Shown piece by piece: positions 50,978 through 61,070 of a stretch of DNA of 64,000 nt. The notes beneath the pieces were generated by a model. The model ran no database searches. It was not told where the DNA came from and saw nothing but the letters and a program-made list of their open reading frames with translations. Numbering within the stretch: position 1 is the stretch's first letter; each line of letters opens with the position of its first letter. The position numbers and the translations under genes are program-made. The stretch covers positions 997,026 through 1,061,025 of the forward strand of contig NZ_CP042243.1 in NCBI RefSeq assembly GCF_008152325.1, read 5' to 3'. Source of the stretch: Crassaminicella thermophila (GTDB lineage: Bacteria; Bacillota; Clostridia; Peptostreptococcales; Thermotaleaceae).

Positions 50978-52003
50978 TTGTTGAGGGATGTAATAGATAA
51001 GGTTATAAATAATAATGATTTGACAGAGAATGAAATGATTTATGCTATGAATATGATTATGGAAGGAAAAGCAACACCTGCACAAATAGGAGGATTTTTG
51101 ATAGCTCTTCGCATGAAAGGTGAAACATTAGAAGAAATTACTGGAGCTGCTAAGGTTATGAGAAATAAGGCTTTAAGAGTGAATATAAAGCATAACTATG
51201 CAATTGATACATGTGGAACAGGAGGAGATAAAGCTAATACATTTAACATTTCAACAGTAGTAGCAATTGTTGCTGCAGCAGCTGGCGTTACAGTATTAAA
51301 GCATGGAAATAGATCTGTTTCTAGTAAATGTGGAAGTGCAGATGTGTTAGAGAAATTGGGAGTAAATATTAATCTAAATCCTATTAAGCTACAAGAATGT
51401 GTAGATGAAATAAATATAGGATTTATGTTTGCACCAAAATATCATAAAGCAATGAAATATGCTATAGGTCCAAGAAAAGAATTAGGGATAAGAACAATAT
51501 TTAATGTATTAGGGCCATTAACAAACCCAGCAAGGGTTAATGGGCAAGTTCTTGGCGTATTTGATGAACGTTTAACGCAAATTTTAGCTGAGGTTTTAAA
51601 TAGATTGGGAGTTAAGCGTGCTATGGTTGTGCATGGCTTAGATGGCTTAGATGAAATAACTGTAACTACAAGAACAAAGATTAGTGAATTAAAAGAAGGG
51701 AAAATAAGCACTTATTATATTGATCCAAGGAAATTTAAAATACCATTGGCTAAAGAAGAGGAAATTGTAGGGGGAGAACCAAAAAAAAATGCACAGATTT
51801 TATTAAATATACTAAAAGGAGAAAGAGGAGCAAAGAGAGATATGGTTTTATTGAATGCTGGAGCAGCTATATATATTGGGAAAGAGGCAAACTCTTTAGA
51901 AGAAGGAATAGAAAAGGCTAAGGAAGTTATTGATAATGGGTTAGCTTTAGAAAAATTAAATAAATTAGTAGAGCTTAGTCAGGAGATGGAAAGATGCTTT
52001 TGA
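50978..52003 (+). CDS. trpD: Anthranilate phosphoribosyltransferase
   Basis: 341 residues, TTG start eight bases after AGGAGG. Motifs: DTCGTGGDKANTFNIST (PRPP loop), KHGNRSVSSKCGSADVLE and NVLGPLTNPA. It joins anthranilate to PRPP. It is a separate chain here, not fused to trpG. The end overlaps trpC by 10 bases. Confidence 0.94.
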   Translation: MLRDVIDKVINNNDLTENEMIYAMNMIMEGKATPAQIGGFLIALRMKGETLEEITGAAKVMRNKALRVNIKHNYAIDTCGTGGDKANTFNISTVVAIVAAAAGVTVLKHGNRSVSSKCGSADVLEKLGVNINLNPIKLQECVDEINIGFMFAPKYHKAMKYAIGPRKELGIRTIFNVLGPLTNPARVNGQVLGVFDERLTQILAEVLNRLGVKRAMVVHGLDGLDEITVTTRTKISELKEGKISTYYIDPRKFKIPLAKEEEIVGGEPKKNAQILLNILKGERGAKRDMVLLNAGAAIYIGKEANSLEEGIEKAKEVIDNGLALEKLNKLVELSQEMERCF

Positions 52004-52776
52004 ATAATATAGTAGCTTATAAAAGAAAAAAAGTAGAAGAAGAAAAGAAAATAGTTTCTTTTGATATACTAATTGATCAAATAGAGTTATGTGATAATAC
52101 AAAAGATTTTAAGGAATCAATAAAGGGGAATAAAGACATAAGTATTATTGCAGAAATTAAAAAAGCATCTCCTTCTAAGGGGGTTATAAAAGAAAATTTC
52201 GATCCTATTTCTATAGCGAAAACTTATAGTAAAAATAAGGTTGAAGCAATATCAGTGCTTACAGAAGATAAATTTTTTAAAGGGAAAAAAGAATATTTAT
52301 CAGATATTAAAAAACAAATATCGATCCCTATTTTAAGAAAGGATTTTATTATTGATATTTATCAAATCTATCAATCAAAAGCATTAGGAGCAGATGCAAT
52401 TCTTTTGATTGCAGGAATTTTATCTAAAAAAGAATTGATAGATTTTCAAAGAATAGCAAAAGAATTAGGACTTATGTGCTTAGTAGAAGTTCATAACAAA
52501 TATGAATTAGAAAATGTATTAGATACAGAAGCAGAGATTATTGGTATAAATAATCGAGACTTAAAAACATTTAAAACAAAGCTTGAAACAACAGAAAAAC
52601 TTATGAAATATATTCCAAAAGATAAAATTATCATCAGTGAAAGTGGGATTAATACAAGAGAAGATATGACATTTCTTGAAAGCTTAGGTGTGGATGGTGT
52701 ATTGATAGGAGAAAGCTTAATGAGGGCAAAGTCCATAGATGAAAAATTAAGAACACTTAGGGGGGAGGTAAGTTGA
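51994..52776 (+). CDS. trpC: Indole-3-glycerol-phosphate synthase
   Basis: 260 residues. TIM-barrel motifs IIAEIKKASPSKGVI, VLTEDKFFKG, PILRKDFI, GINNRDLKTF and ISESGI hold the catalytic Lys and Glu residues. It overlaps trpD and trpF by a few bases, which implies coupled translation. Confidence 0.94.
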   Translation: MLLNNIVAYKRKKVEEEKKIVSFDILIDQIELCDNTKDFKESIKGNKDISIIAEIKKASPSKGVIKENFDPISIAKTYSKNKVEAISVLTEDKFFKGKKEYLSDIKKQISIPILRKDFIIDIYQIYQSKALGADAILLIAGILSKKELIDFQRIAKELGLMCLVEVHNKYELENVLDTEAEIIGINNRDLKTFKTKLETTEKLMKYIPKDKIIISESGINTREDMTFLESLGVDGVLIGESLMRAKSIDEKLRTLRGEVS

Positions 52777-53375
52777 CCAATGTAAAAATATGTGGATTAA
52801 AAAGAGAAGAAGATATTATATATGTAAATAAATTAAAGCCTGATTATGTTGGATTTGTATTCGCAAAAAGCAGTAGACAAATTGATAAATATAGGGCAAA
52901 AAAATTAATTATGGGGTTGGACAAAGGAATAAAAAAGGTAGGGGTATTTTCAAATCATTCTATAGGAAAAGTAAAAGAGATTGCAGAATTTTGCAATTTA
53001 GATATACTCCAATTCCATGGAGATGAAGACCCTATATATTGTAATTCTTTTGAAAATACAGTATGGAAGGCATTTAGGATAAAAGATGGAAATATTTTAA
53101 AAAAATTAGAAGAATATGATGTTGATGGATTTTTGTTAGATACGTTTGCAAGAGGAACATATGGAGGAACAGGAAAAAGCTTTGATTGGAAAATAGTATC
53201 GAATGCAAGTGAAAATAAATTTATTATTTTAGCAGGAGGGCTTACATCAGAAAATGTAGAGGATGCAATTGAAATTGTAAAGCCTCAGGTTGTGGATGTG
53301 AGCAGTGGTGTTGAAGTTTGTGGTGTTAAGGATTTTGAAAAAATAAAAAAATTTATTAAAAAAGTGAGGGGATAA
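52773..53375 (+). CDS. trpF: Phosphoribosylanthranilate isomerase
   Basis: 200 residues, TTG start with GGGGGAGG, overlapping trpC by 4 bases. The sequence [11 protein letters not shown] carries the catalytic Cys, with [19 protein letters not shown] and [19 protein letters not shown] as the active-site parts. It is a full-length monofunctional enzyme. Confidence 0.93.
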   Translation: MTNVKICGLKREEDIIYVNKLKPDYVGFVFAKSSRQIDKYRAKKLIMGLDKGIKKVGVFSNHSIGKVKEIAEFCNLDILQFHGDEDPIYCNSFENTVWKAFRIKDGNILKKLEEYDVDGFLLDTFARGTYGGTGKSFDWKIVSNASENKFIILAGGLTSENVEDAIEIVKPQVVDVSSGVEVCGVKDFEKIKKFIKKVRG

Positions 53376-53376
53376 A

Positions 53377-54549
53377 ATGTTTGGGAAATTTGGTGGACAG
53401 TTTGTACCAGAAACATTAATGAATGCGTTAATAGAGTTAGAAAGAGAGTTTATGAAGGCAAAGGAAGATGAAAGCTTTAAAAATGAATATAAGTATTATG
53501 TTAAGGAATATTCAGGAAGACCTACACCATTATACTATGCAGAAAATTTAACTAAACAGTTAAGTGGAGGAAAGATATATCTTAAGAGGGAAGATTTAAA
53601 TCATACAGGAGCACACAAAATAAATAATGTAATTGGTCAAGTTTTATTGGCTAGAAGAATGAGAAAAAAACGTATTATAGCAGAAACAGGAGCAGGACAG
53701 CATGGGGTTGCAACTGCTACTATATGTGCCATGTTTGGATTGAAATGTGAAATTTATATGGGAGAAGAGGATATAAAAAGACAATCATTGAACGTATTTA
53801 AGATGAAATTGCTTGGAGCTAAGGTGAATTCAGTGATTTCAGGGACAGCAACCTTAAAGGATGCTACGAATGAAGCTATAAGGGATTGGGTTACAAATGT
53901 AGATGACACATTTTATGTTATTGGTTCTGTTGTAGGGCCTCATCCTTATCCAACAATGGTAAGAGATTTTCAGAGAATTATTGGAGATGAAGTTAAGGAA
54001 CAGATAATACAAAAAGAAGGAAGACTACCAGATTATTTAATAGCTTGTGTAGGTGGAGGAAGTAACGCAATGGGATTATTCTATCCATTTATTAAAGATA
54101 AGGATGTGAAAATATATGGGGTTGAAGCAGGTGGATTCGGTGTTAATACAGATAAACATGCAGCAACTATTACTAAGGGTTCTGTTGGGGTTATTCATGG
54201 CATGAAGACATATCTACTTCAAGATGAATATGGACAAATTATGCCAGTACATTCAATATCAGCAGGATTAGATTATCCAGGAATAGGACCGGAGCACGCT
54301 TATTATCATTCTATTGGAAGGGTTAAATATGAAGCAGTCAATGATGATGAAGCTGTTGAAGCTTTTCAATATTTAACAAAAGAGGAAGGGATTATACCTG
54401 CTCTTGAAAGTTCTCATGCAATAGCTTACTTGATGAAATTAGCACCTAAAACAAATAAAGAGGATATTATTGTAGTAAACTTGTCTGGTAGAGGTGATAA
54501 AGATATAAATACTATATTTAATGTTATTGGAGGAATAAAGGATGAGTAG
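53377..54549 (+). CDS. trpB: Tryptophan synthase beta subunit
   Basis: 390 residues, ATG one base after the trpF stop. PLP Lys is in [11 protein letters not shown], the catalytic Glu is in [14 protein letters not shown], and the phosphate-binding loop is GGGSNAMG. The closing NLSGRGDKD is typical of TrpB1. It joins indole and serine. It overlaps trpA by 8 bases. Confidence 0.95.
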   Translation: MFGKFGGQFVPETLMNALIELEREFMKAKEDESFKNEYKYYVKEYSGRPTPLYYAENLTKQLSGGKIYLKREDLNHTGAHKINNVIGQVLLARRMRKKRIIAETGAGQHGVATATICAMFGLKCEIYMGEEDIKRQSLNVFKMKLLGAKVNSVISGTATLKDATNEAIRDWVTNVDDTFYVIGSVVGPHPYPTMVRDFQRIIGDEVKEQIIQKEGRLPDYLIACVGGGSNAMGLFYPFIKDKDVKIYGVEAGGFGVNTDKHAATITKGSVGVIHGMKTYLLQDEYGQIMPVHSISAGLDYPGIGPEHAYYHSIGRVKYEAVNDDEAVEAFQYLTKEEGIIPALESSHAIAYLMKLAPKTNKEDIIVVNLSGRGDKDINTIFNVIGGIKDE

Positions 54550-55336
54550 AATAACAGAAAAATTTAACATACTAAGGAGAAAAAATGAAAAAGCACTTGT
54601 TACTTATGTAACAAGTGGAGATCCAGATTTGGATACTACAATTAGATTGGTTTTAAAAATGGAAGAAGCAGGAGCAGATATTATAGAGCTAGGTATTCCA
54701 TATTCAGATCCTTTAGCTGATGGACCTGTAATACAAAGAGCAGCTCAAAGAGCTTTAAGCAATGGAACAAATATTAATTCTGTTTTTGATATGGTTTTAA
54801 AATTAAGAGAAAAGACAGAAATTCCTCTTGTATTTTTGATATATTATAATTCTATTTTTAGATATGGAGTAGAAAAATTCTTAGATAACTGTAAAAAATA
54901 TGGCATTGATGGACTGATTATTCCAGATTTACCATTAGAGGAAAGAAAAGAGTTAAAAGAGATGATGAAAGATTATCCAATTGATTTAATACCACTTGTT
55001 GCTCCTACGTCAGAGGATAGAATCAAAGAAATTGTTTTAGATGCAGAAGGCTTTGTTTATTGTATTTCATCAATAGGAGTAACAGGAATAAGAGATGATT
55101 TTAAACAAGATTTATCAAAATTTATTAATAAAGTCAGAAAATATACTGATATTCCATTAGCAATCGGTTTTGGTATATCTAGTGAAGAGGCAATAAAAAA
55201 ATTAAAAGGCTTATCTGATGGATTAATTGTTGGAAGTGCTATTATCAAAGAAATAGAAGAGGGAATAAAAAATGGAAATATAGAAGAGAATGTTTTTAAG
55301 TTTGTAAGGAGATTGCATGAAGCAATAAAAAATTAA
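54542..55336 (+). CDS. trpA: Tryptophan synthase alpha subunit
   Basis: 264 residues. TIM-barrel residues: [28 protein letters not shown] (catalytic Glu), IIPDLPLEE (catalytic Asp), [10 protein letters not shown] and the phosphate site GFGISS. It is the last trp gene; the aroF-2 leader starts about 70 bases later. Confidence 0.94.
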   Translation: MSRITEKFNILRRKNEKALVTYVTSGDPDLDTTIRLVLKMEEAGADIIELGIPYSDPLADGPVIQRAAQRALSNGTNINSVFDMVLKLREKTEIPLVFLIYYNSIFRYGVEKFLDNCKKYGIDGLIIPDLPLEERKELKEMMKDYPIDLIPLVAPTSEDRIKEIVLDAEGFVYCISSIGVTGIRDDFKQDLSKFINKVRKYTDIPLAIGFGISSEEAIKKLKGLSDGLIVGSAIIKEIEEGIKNGNIEENVFKFVRRLHEAIKN

Positions 55337-55407
55337 TATTTGAAATAATATTGAGCTATTAAAAAAGTTGAAAAGATAAAAAAAGTTTTAAAAATTAAGA
55401 TGTTTTA

Positions 55408-55435
55408 TTGACATTTGTTTTATTTTTGATATAAT
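55408..55435 (+). promoter_or_regulatory. Promoter of the aroF-2 operon leader
   Basis: TTGACA (55408-55413) and TATAAT (55430-55435), 16 bases apart, the same layout as the aroF-1 leader promoter. Confidence 0.85.
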
Positions 55436-55480
55436 TTCAAACAATAAATTATTTTATTACAAGTTTTGGAGGAAAAGAAA

Positions 55481-55642
55481 ATGGAAAAACTTATTAGAAA
55501 GGGATATGTAGAACAAAATAAATTTTTTAGCTTTTATTTTATCTGGGGCTATTTTTACTTTAGCGCTGGTTATTTGTTCTACAAAAAAATAATAAATCTC
55601 TTTTCTAATGAGGATGATAAAATTTTATGTATTGTTGTATAG
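55481..55642 (+). CDS. Aromatic-rich leader peptide of aroF-2 operon
   Basis: 53 residues, ATG with TGGAGG upstream. The first residues MEKLIRK and the later SAGYLFYKK are identical to the aroF-1 leader. Residues 15-34 read FFSFYFIWGYFYFSAGYLFY with thirteen aromatic codons. TCTAATGAG at 55604-55612 is complementary to CTCATTAGA in the terminator (55686-55694), as in the first leader. The operon behind it makes prephenate products, so Phe/Tyr (and Trp) tRNA charging is the likely signal. Confidence 0.83.
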   Translation: MEKLIRKGYVEQNKFFSFYFIWGYFYFSAGYLFYKKIINLFSNEDDKILCIVV

Positions 55643-55678
55643 TTATACAATAGAGCATATATTGCTATTGTTTATACA

Positions 55679-55711
55679 AAGAAGACTCATTAGATGGGTC
55701 TTCTTTTTTTA
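55679..55711 (+). terminator. Attenuator terminator before aroF-2
   Basis: AAGAAGACTCAT (55679-55690) pairs with ATGGGTCTTCTT (55694-55705), then TTTTT. The hairpin sequence is identical to that before aroF-1. A further hairpin, ACAATAG / CTATTGT (about 55647-55671), lies between leader and terminator. Confidence 0.85.
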
Positions 55712-55741
55712 TCTACAAAAAACTTAGGAGGGATTATAGTT

Positions 55742-56755
55742 ATGGTTATTGTAATTAAACCAAGAACAGCACAAGAAGAAATTGAAAAAATCAAAAGAAA
55801 AATGGAGGACTTAGGATGTCAAGTACATGAAACAATAGGAGAAAATCGTCATATTTTAGGATTGGTAGGGGATACTAGTAAAATTGATCCAGATTTGATT
55901 AGAGCAAATAGAAATGTAGAAAAATTAATATATGTGCAGGAGCCTTACAAAAAAGTAAATAGATTATTTCATCCAGATGATTCAGTTATAAAAGTAAATG
56001 ATAGAAGTATAGGAGGAGATAAATTAGCTATAATTGCAGGACCATGTTCTATAGAAAGTGAAGACCAAATTGTAACAATTGCAAAAAAAGTTAAAGAATC
56101 AGGTGCAAGCTTTTTAAGAGGAGGAGCTTTCAAACCAAGAACATCGCCTTATAGCTTTCAGGGGTTAAGAGAAGAAGGGCTTGAGCTATTAAAATTAGCA
56201 AGAGAAAAGACAGGGCTTCCTATTGTTACAGAGCTTATGTCTGCAGATTATGTTGAAAGGTTTCTAGAGGATGTAGATATTATACAAATAGGGGCAAGAA
56301 ATATGCAAAATTTTGATTTGCTAAAAGAGGTAGGAAAAACAAATAAGCCAATTTTACTAAAGAGAGGAATGTCTGCTACTATAGAAGAATTATTAATGGC
56401 TGCAGAATATATTATGTCAGAAGGAAATGAAAATGTTATTCTTTGTGAACGAGGGGTAAGAACTTTTGAAAATTATACAAGAAATACATTGGATTTAAGT
56501 GCTATACCTGTAATTAAGAAATTAAGCCATCTACCAGTAATTGTAGATCCAAGTCATGCAGCAGGATTGTGGTGGTTAGTTGAACCGTTAGCAAAAGCTG
56601 CTGTAGCTGTTGGAGCTGATGGACTAATGATAGAGGTGCATAATGATCCTGCTAATGCTAAGTGTGATGGGCAGCAATCTATTACACCAGAGAGATTCGG
56701 CTCACTTATGAAAACTTTGAAAGAAATTGCAAAAATAGAGAATAGAGAGTTATAA
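55742..56755 (+). CDS. aroF: 3-deoxy-7-phosphoheptulonate (DAHP) synthase, copy 2
   Basis: 337 residues from ATG 55742 with TAGGAGGG; an upstream ATG at 55694 lies in the terminator. It is nearly the same protein as the product of 47310 (ferredoxin-like N-terminal domain, FKPRTSPYSFQG, GARNMQNF, EVHNDPANAKCDG). It heads the tyrA-aroBAC-pheA-aroEKQ operon. Two I-beta isozymes behind near-identical attenuators suggest a fairly recent duplication of leader plus gene. Confidence 0.94.
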   Translation: MVIVIKPRTAQEEIEKIKRKMEDLGCQVHETIGENRHILGLVGDTSKIDPDLIRANRNVEKLIYVQEPYKKVNRLFHPDDSVIKVNDRSIGGDKLAIIAGPCSIESEDQIVTIAKKVKESGASFLRGGAFKPRTSPYSFQGLREEGLELLKLAREKTGLPIVTELMSADYVERFLEDVDIIQIGARNMQNFDLLKEVGKTNKPILLKRGMSATIEELLMAAEYIMSEGNENVILCERGVRTFENYTRNTLDLSAIPVIKKLSHLPVIVDPSHAAGLWWLVEPLAKAAVAVGADGLMIEVHNDPANAKCDGQQSITPERFGSLMKTLKEIAKIENREL

Positions 56756-56759
56756 TGGG

Positions 56760-57629
56760 GTGAAAGCTTTGGAAGATTTTGATTTTAATATAACGATTGT
56801 AGGATTAGGATTGATTGGTGCATCCTTTGCAATGGCATTAAAAGAATTAAATCCTAAAAATTTATGGGCAGTAGATATAGATATGGAAGCTATTGAAACT
56901 GCCCAGGAATTGGGGATGATTGATAAGGGATATTTAGAGCCTGAAATTCCATTAAAAAATTCTGATATTGTTATAATGTGTGTATATCCAAATTTGACCA
57001 TAAAATTTATAAAAGATAATATGAATTATATGAAAGTAGGAGCTATTATTACAGATACGGCAGGAATTAAAAAGAAAGTATTGGATGAAATAAATTCTTT
57101 TATTAGAGAGGATTTGGACTTTATTGGAGGGCATCCTATGGCAGGAAGAGAATACAAAGGAATTGGTTTTGCAAAAAAGGATATATTTAAGGATGCAAAT
57201 TATATTCTCACACCTACTAATAAAAATAAAAAGAAAAACATTGAATTGATAGAAAAGATTATAAAGGGAATAGGCTGTAAAAATATTACGAAAGTGACTC
57301 CAAAAAAGCATGATGAAATTATAGCTTTTACAAGTCAGCTACCGCATATTATAGCAGCGGCATTAATAAATGGATCTAATAAAGATGATAATTTATTTAC
57401 AGCTGGAAGCTTTAAGGATGCTACAAGGGTAGCTAAGATGAACACAGAGCTTTGGGCAGAGCTTTTAATGGAAAATAGGGATAATACAATAAAACAAATA
57501 AATATTTTTGAAGAACATATTACCAAAATAAAAAATGCAATTATTAAAAAGGATAAGGACCGTTTAGAAGCATTATTTGAGAATGCAAGGAATAAGAGGG
57601 AGGCCTTTATTGAAAAATGTATGAAATAA
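56760..57629 (+). CDS. tyrA: Prephenate dehydrogenase
   Basis: 289 residues, GTG start four bases after aroF-2. NAD-binding VGLGLIGASFAMAL (residues ~15-28), then GHPMAGREYKGIG with the catalytic His, TPKKHDEIIAFTSQLPHIIA and the closing FKDATRVA. No ACT domain, so feedback by Tyr must act elsewhere. It makes 4-hydroxyphenylpyruvate for tyrosine. Confidence 0.9.
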   Translation: MKALEDFDFNITIVGLGLIGASFAMALKELNPKNLWAVDIDMEAIETAQELGMIDKGYLEPEIPLKNSDIVIMCVYPNLTIKFIKDNMNYMKVGAIITDTAGIKKKVLDEINSFIREDLDFIGGHPMAGREYKGIGFAKKDIFKDANYILTPTNKNKKKNIELIEKIIKGIGCKNITKVTPKKHDEIIAFTSQLPHIIAAALINGSNKDDNLFTAGSFKDATRVAKMNTELWAELLMENRDNTIKQINIFEEHITKIKNAIIKKDKDRLEALFENARNKREAFIEKCMK

Positions 57630-58675
57630 AAATCAATCTTGCGCATAAAAGCTATTCAATATTTATAAAGAATGGGCTAATTGATTATATTGGGAAAGAA
57701 ATAAAAAAGAATTATAAAAATAAGAAGATAGCTGTTATAACAGATATAAACGTTGAAAAATTTTATGGGGAAAAGATAATGCAGCAGTTTAAAAATGATT
57801 TTGAAGTAAAAATGATTACTGTGAAGCCTGGAGAGAAAAGTAAATCTTTAGATACATTGGAGTATTTATATAATGAGCTTTTGGATTTTGAAATAACAAG
57901 AGGAGACTTAATAATAGCTTTTGGAGGAGGCGTTATTGGGGATATAACTGGATTTGCAGCTGCTACATTGCTTAGGGGAATACCTTTTATACAGATTCCA
58001 ACTTCTCTCTTGGCGCAAATTGATAGTAGTGTTGGGGGAAAAGTAGCAGTAAATCTGTCTAGAGGAAAGAATTTGGTAGGAAATTTTTATCATCCAGAAG
58101 CAGTATTTATTGACCCAATACTCCTAAGGACACTTGATAAAAGATTCTTATATGATGGTATGGCAGAAGTTATAAAATATGGATGTATAAGAGATGAGAA
58201 GCTGTTTAAAAGTTTACTAGAATATGAAAATGAACATGAATTGTTTAATAATATAGAAGAGATCATTTTTAGATGTTGCAGTATAAAAAAAGAAATAGTA
58301 GAAAAGGATGAAAAAGATACAGGAGAGAGAATGCTTTTAAATTTTGGACACACTTTAGGGCATGCTGTAGAGAAATATTATAATTATGAAAAGTATACCC
58401 ATGGAGAAGCTGTGGCTATTGGAATGTATAATATAACTAAAAGAAGTGAAGACATGGGGATAACAGAAATTGGTACAGTAAGTCTTATAAAGGAAATATT
58501 GAAAAAATATAATTTGCCTTATGAATTACCAAATATGGATAAATCTAATAATATTAAGACGATCGGCTTAGATAAGAAAAATAAAGGAAGCTATATGAAT
58601 ATTGTTTTGCTGAAAAAAATAGGAAATGGTTTTATAAAAAAAATAAAACGAGAAGACATAGAAAAGTATATATAG
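57617..58675 (+). CDS. aroB: 3-dehydroquinate synthase
   Basis: 352 residues, ATG overlapping tyrA by 13 bases. NAD and metal motifs: KPGEKSKSLDTLEYL, AFGGGVIGDITGFAAAT, PTSLLAQIDSSVGGKVAVN, MAEVIKYG, NFGHTLGHAVEKY and THGEAVAIGM. It carries out step 2 of the shikimate pathway. Confidence 0.94.
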   Translation: MYEIKINLAHKSYSIFIKNGLIDYIGKEIKKNYKNKKIAVITDINVEKFYGEKIMQQFKNDFEVKMITVKPGEKSKSLDTLEYLYNELLDFEITRGDLIIAFGGGVIGDITGFAAATLLRGIPFIQIPTSLLAQIDSSVGGKVAVNLSRGKNLVGNFYHPEAVFIDPILLRTLDKRFLYDGMAEVIKYGCIRDEKLFKSLLEYENEHELFNNIEEIIFRCCSIKKEIVEKDEKDTGERMLLNFGHTLGHAVEKYYNYEKYTHGEAVAIGMYNITKRSEDMGITEIGTVSLIKEILKKYNLPYELPNMDKSNNIKTIGLDKKNKGSYMNIVLLKKIGNGFIKKIKREDIEKYI

Positions 58676-58690
58676 AGAGGGGTCATATTA

Positions 58691-59992
58691 GTGAAAAGCG
58701 TAAAAATAATTCCTTCTTCCCTTAAAGGAGAAGTTAGAATACCACCATCTAAGAGTATGAGTCATAGAGCTATTATTGCTGCGGGGCTTTCTAATGGTAT
58801 AAGTAATATAGACAATATTACATTTTCCGATGATATTATTGCAACGTTAGAGGGAATGAAATCATTTGGAGTGGAATCAGAAAATACAAAAACAGATTCT
58901 GAATATGGAATAAGCAGCATTTTAATAAAAGGAACTGGAAGAATGAAGCTTTTAAAAAATGAAATAGATTGTAAGGAGTCAGGTTCAACACTTAGATTCT
59001 TAATTCCAATGGCAGGATTATTCGGAGAAAAGATAACTTTTATTGGAAGGGGAAAGCTTATAGAGCGTCCTTTAGATACTTATTATAAAATATTTAGAGA
59101 ACAAAATATACAGTATACAAATAATGAAGGAAAACTGCCTTTAAGTGTAGAGGGAAAATTAAGACCAGGGATTTTTTATATGAAGGGAAATATTAGCTCA
59201 CAGTTTATAACTGGACTTTTATTCATATTGCCAATGCTTGATGGAGATTCTAAAATCGTTATAACAACAGAATTAGAATCTAAAGGGTATGTGGATTTAA
59301 CCCTTGATATTCTAAATAAATTTAATATACATGTTGAAAATAATAATTATAAAGAGTTTATTATAAAAGGAAATCAAAAGTATAATTCTTGTGATTATCG
59401 TGTTGAAGGAGATTTTTCACAAGCAGCTTTTTGGATTGTAGCAGGTATATTAGGAAGTGGTATAAAATGTAGTGATTTAAATATTGATTCTCTTCAAGGA
59501 GATAAGATGATTTTAGATATTGTAAAAGAGATGGGAGCTAATATTTTAGTACAAGATAATTTTGTTAAGGTAGAAAAGTCATATACGAATGGGATTGTAA
59601 TAGATGCTTCTCAATGTCCAGATCTTGTTCCAATTCTTGCAACATTAGGAGCAGTAAGCAAAGGTACTACAAAAATAATCAATGCAGCAAGACTTAGAAT
59701 AAAGGAATCTGATAGATTAAAGGCAATGGCTACAGAATTAAATAAGCTAGGTGCAGATGTGCTAGAATTAGAAGATGGATTAGAGATTAAAGGAAAAGAA
59801 AAATTAAATGGTGGTGTTGTTGATAGTTGGAATGATCATCGTATCGCTATGGCTTTAGCTATTGCTTCTATAAAATGTACTGAACCAGTAATTATTATAA
59901 ATAGTGATGCTGTAAAAAAATCTTATCCAAGATTTTGGCAGGATTTTAAAAGTTTAGGAGGAAAAATAGATGAGCGGAATGTGGGGCGATAA
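58691..59992 (+). CDS. aroA: EPSP synthase (3-phosphoshikimate 1-carboxyvinyltransferase)
   Basis: 433 residues, GTG start with GAGAGGGG. Motifs: [61 protein letters not shown] and [14 protein letters not shown]. It shows no large insertions. It makes EPSP from shikimate-3-phosphate and PEP. It overlaps aroC by 23 bases. Confidence 0.94.
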   Translation: MKSVKIIPSSLKGEVRIPPSKSMSHRAIIAAGLSNGISNIDNITFSDDIIATLEGMKSFGVESENTKTDSEYGISSILIKGTGRMKLLKNEIDCKESGSTLRFLIPMAGLFGEKITFIGRGKLIERPLDTYYKIFREQNIQYTNNEGKLPLSVEGKLRPGIFYMKGNISSQFITGLLFILPMLDGDSKIVITTELESKGYVDLTLDILNKFNIHVENNNYKEFIIKGNQKYNSCDYRVEGDFSQAAFWIVAGILGSGIKCSDLNIDSLQGDKMILDIVKEMGANILVQDNFVKVEKSYTNGIVIDASQCPDLVPILATLGAVSKGTTKIINAARLRIKESDRLKAMATELNKLGADVLELEDGLEIKGKEKLNGGVVDSWNDHRIAMALAIASIKCTEPVIIINSDAVKKSYPRFWQDFKSLGGKIDERNVGR

Positions 59993-61070
59993 TTTAAAGC
60001 TTTCAATTTTTGGAGAGTCCCATGGAAAAGCAATAGGAATTGTTATAGATGGACTTCCAGGAGGAATAACGTTAGATACTGAATATATATATAAAGAAAT
60101 GCAAAGAAGAGCACCAGGAAAAAATAAACTATCTACTCCAAGAAAAGAAAAAGATCAATTTGAGATATTAAGTGGATATTTTAACAATAAAACAACAGGA
60201 ACACCTCTTTGTGCTGTTATATATAATACAAATCAAAGATCAAAGGATTATGAAAAGACAAAATCTATTATAAGACCAGGCCATGCAGATTATACAGGAT
60301 ATATAAAATATAAAGGATTTAATGATTATAGGGGTGGAGGACATTTTTCAGGAAGAATTACAGCTCCTTTAGTATTCGCAGGAGCAATAGCAAAACAGAT
60401 TTTAGAGAAAAAGGATATTATTATTGGAAGTCATATAAAAAGTATAGGAGAGATTAATGAAAATTCTTTTGATGCAGTGAATATAGAAGGAGGCTTTTTA
60501 AAGGAAATTATAAGCAAGGATTTTCCTGTTATGGATGATGAAAAAGGGATAAAAATGAAAAATCGCATTTTAAAGGCAAAGGAAGATATGGATTCTGTCG
60601 GTGGGATTATTGAAACTGCTATAGTAAATGTTCCAGCAGGAGTGGGGTCGCCATTTTTTGATTCAGTAGAAAGTAAACTTGCACAGCTTCTATTTTCTAT
60701 TCCAGCTGTAAAGGGAGTAGAATTTGGAGCAGGCTTTGATATTACAAGAATGAAAGGATCAGAATCTAATGATGAATTTTTTATAGAAAAAGATGATATA
60801 AAAACCTATACTAATTACAATGGTGGAGTTCTTGGTGGAATCAGTAATGGAATGCCTATATTATTTAGAACTGCATTGAAGGCAACACCTTCTATAGGAA
60901 AACTTCAAAGGACAATAGATATACAAAAAAGAAAAAATACAGAAATTAAAGTAGAAGGGCGTCATGATCCATGTATTGTACCTAGAGCTGTGCCAGTAGT
61001 AGAAGCTGTTGCAGCCATAGTTTTATTAGATTTTTTGATAGAGAAGGATGGGATACCATGGATGATTTAG
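59970..61070 (+). CDS. aroC: Chorismate synthase
   Basis: 366 residues, ATG 59970 after TAGGAGG inside aroA. The signatures [54 protein letters not shown] (split here by spaces in sense only) and [18 protein letters not shown] mark the FMN-dependent enzyme that makes chorismate. It is the branch point for the trp genes and for pheA/tyrA. Confidence 0.94.
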   Translation: MSGMWGDNLKLSIFGESHGKAIGIVIDGLPGGITLDTEYIYKEMQRRAPGKNKLSTPRKEKDQFEILSGYFNNKTTGTPLCAVIYNTNQRSKDYEKTKSIIRPGHADYTGYIKYKGFNDYRGGGHFSGRITAPLVFAGAIAKQILEKKDIIIGSHIKSIGEINENSFDAVNIEGGFLKEIISKDFPVMDDEKGIKMKNRILKAKEDMDSVGGIIETAIVNVPAGVGSPFFDSVESKLAQLLFSIPAVKGVEFGAGFDITRMKGSESNDEFFIEKDDIKTYTNYNGGVLGGISNGMPILFRTALKATPSIGKLQRTIDIQKRKNTEIKVEGRHDPCIVPRAVPVVEAVAAIVLLDFLIEKDGIPWMI

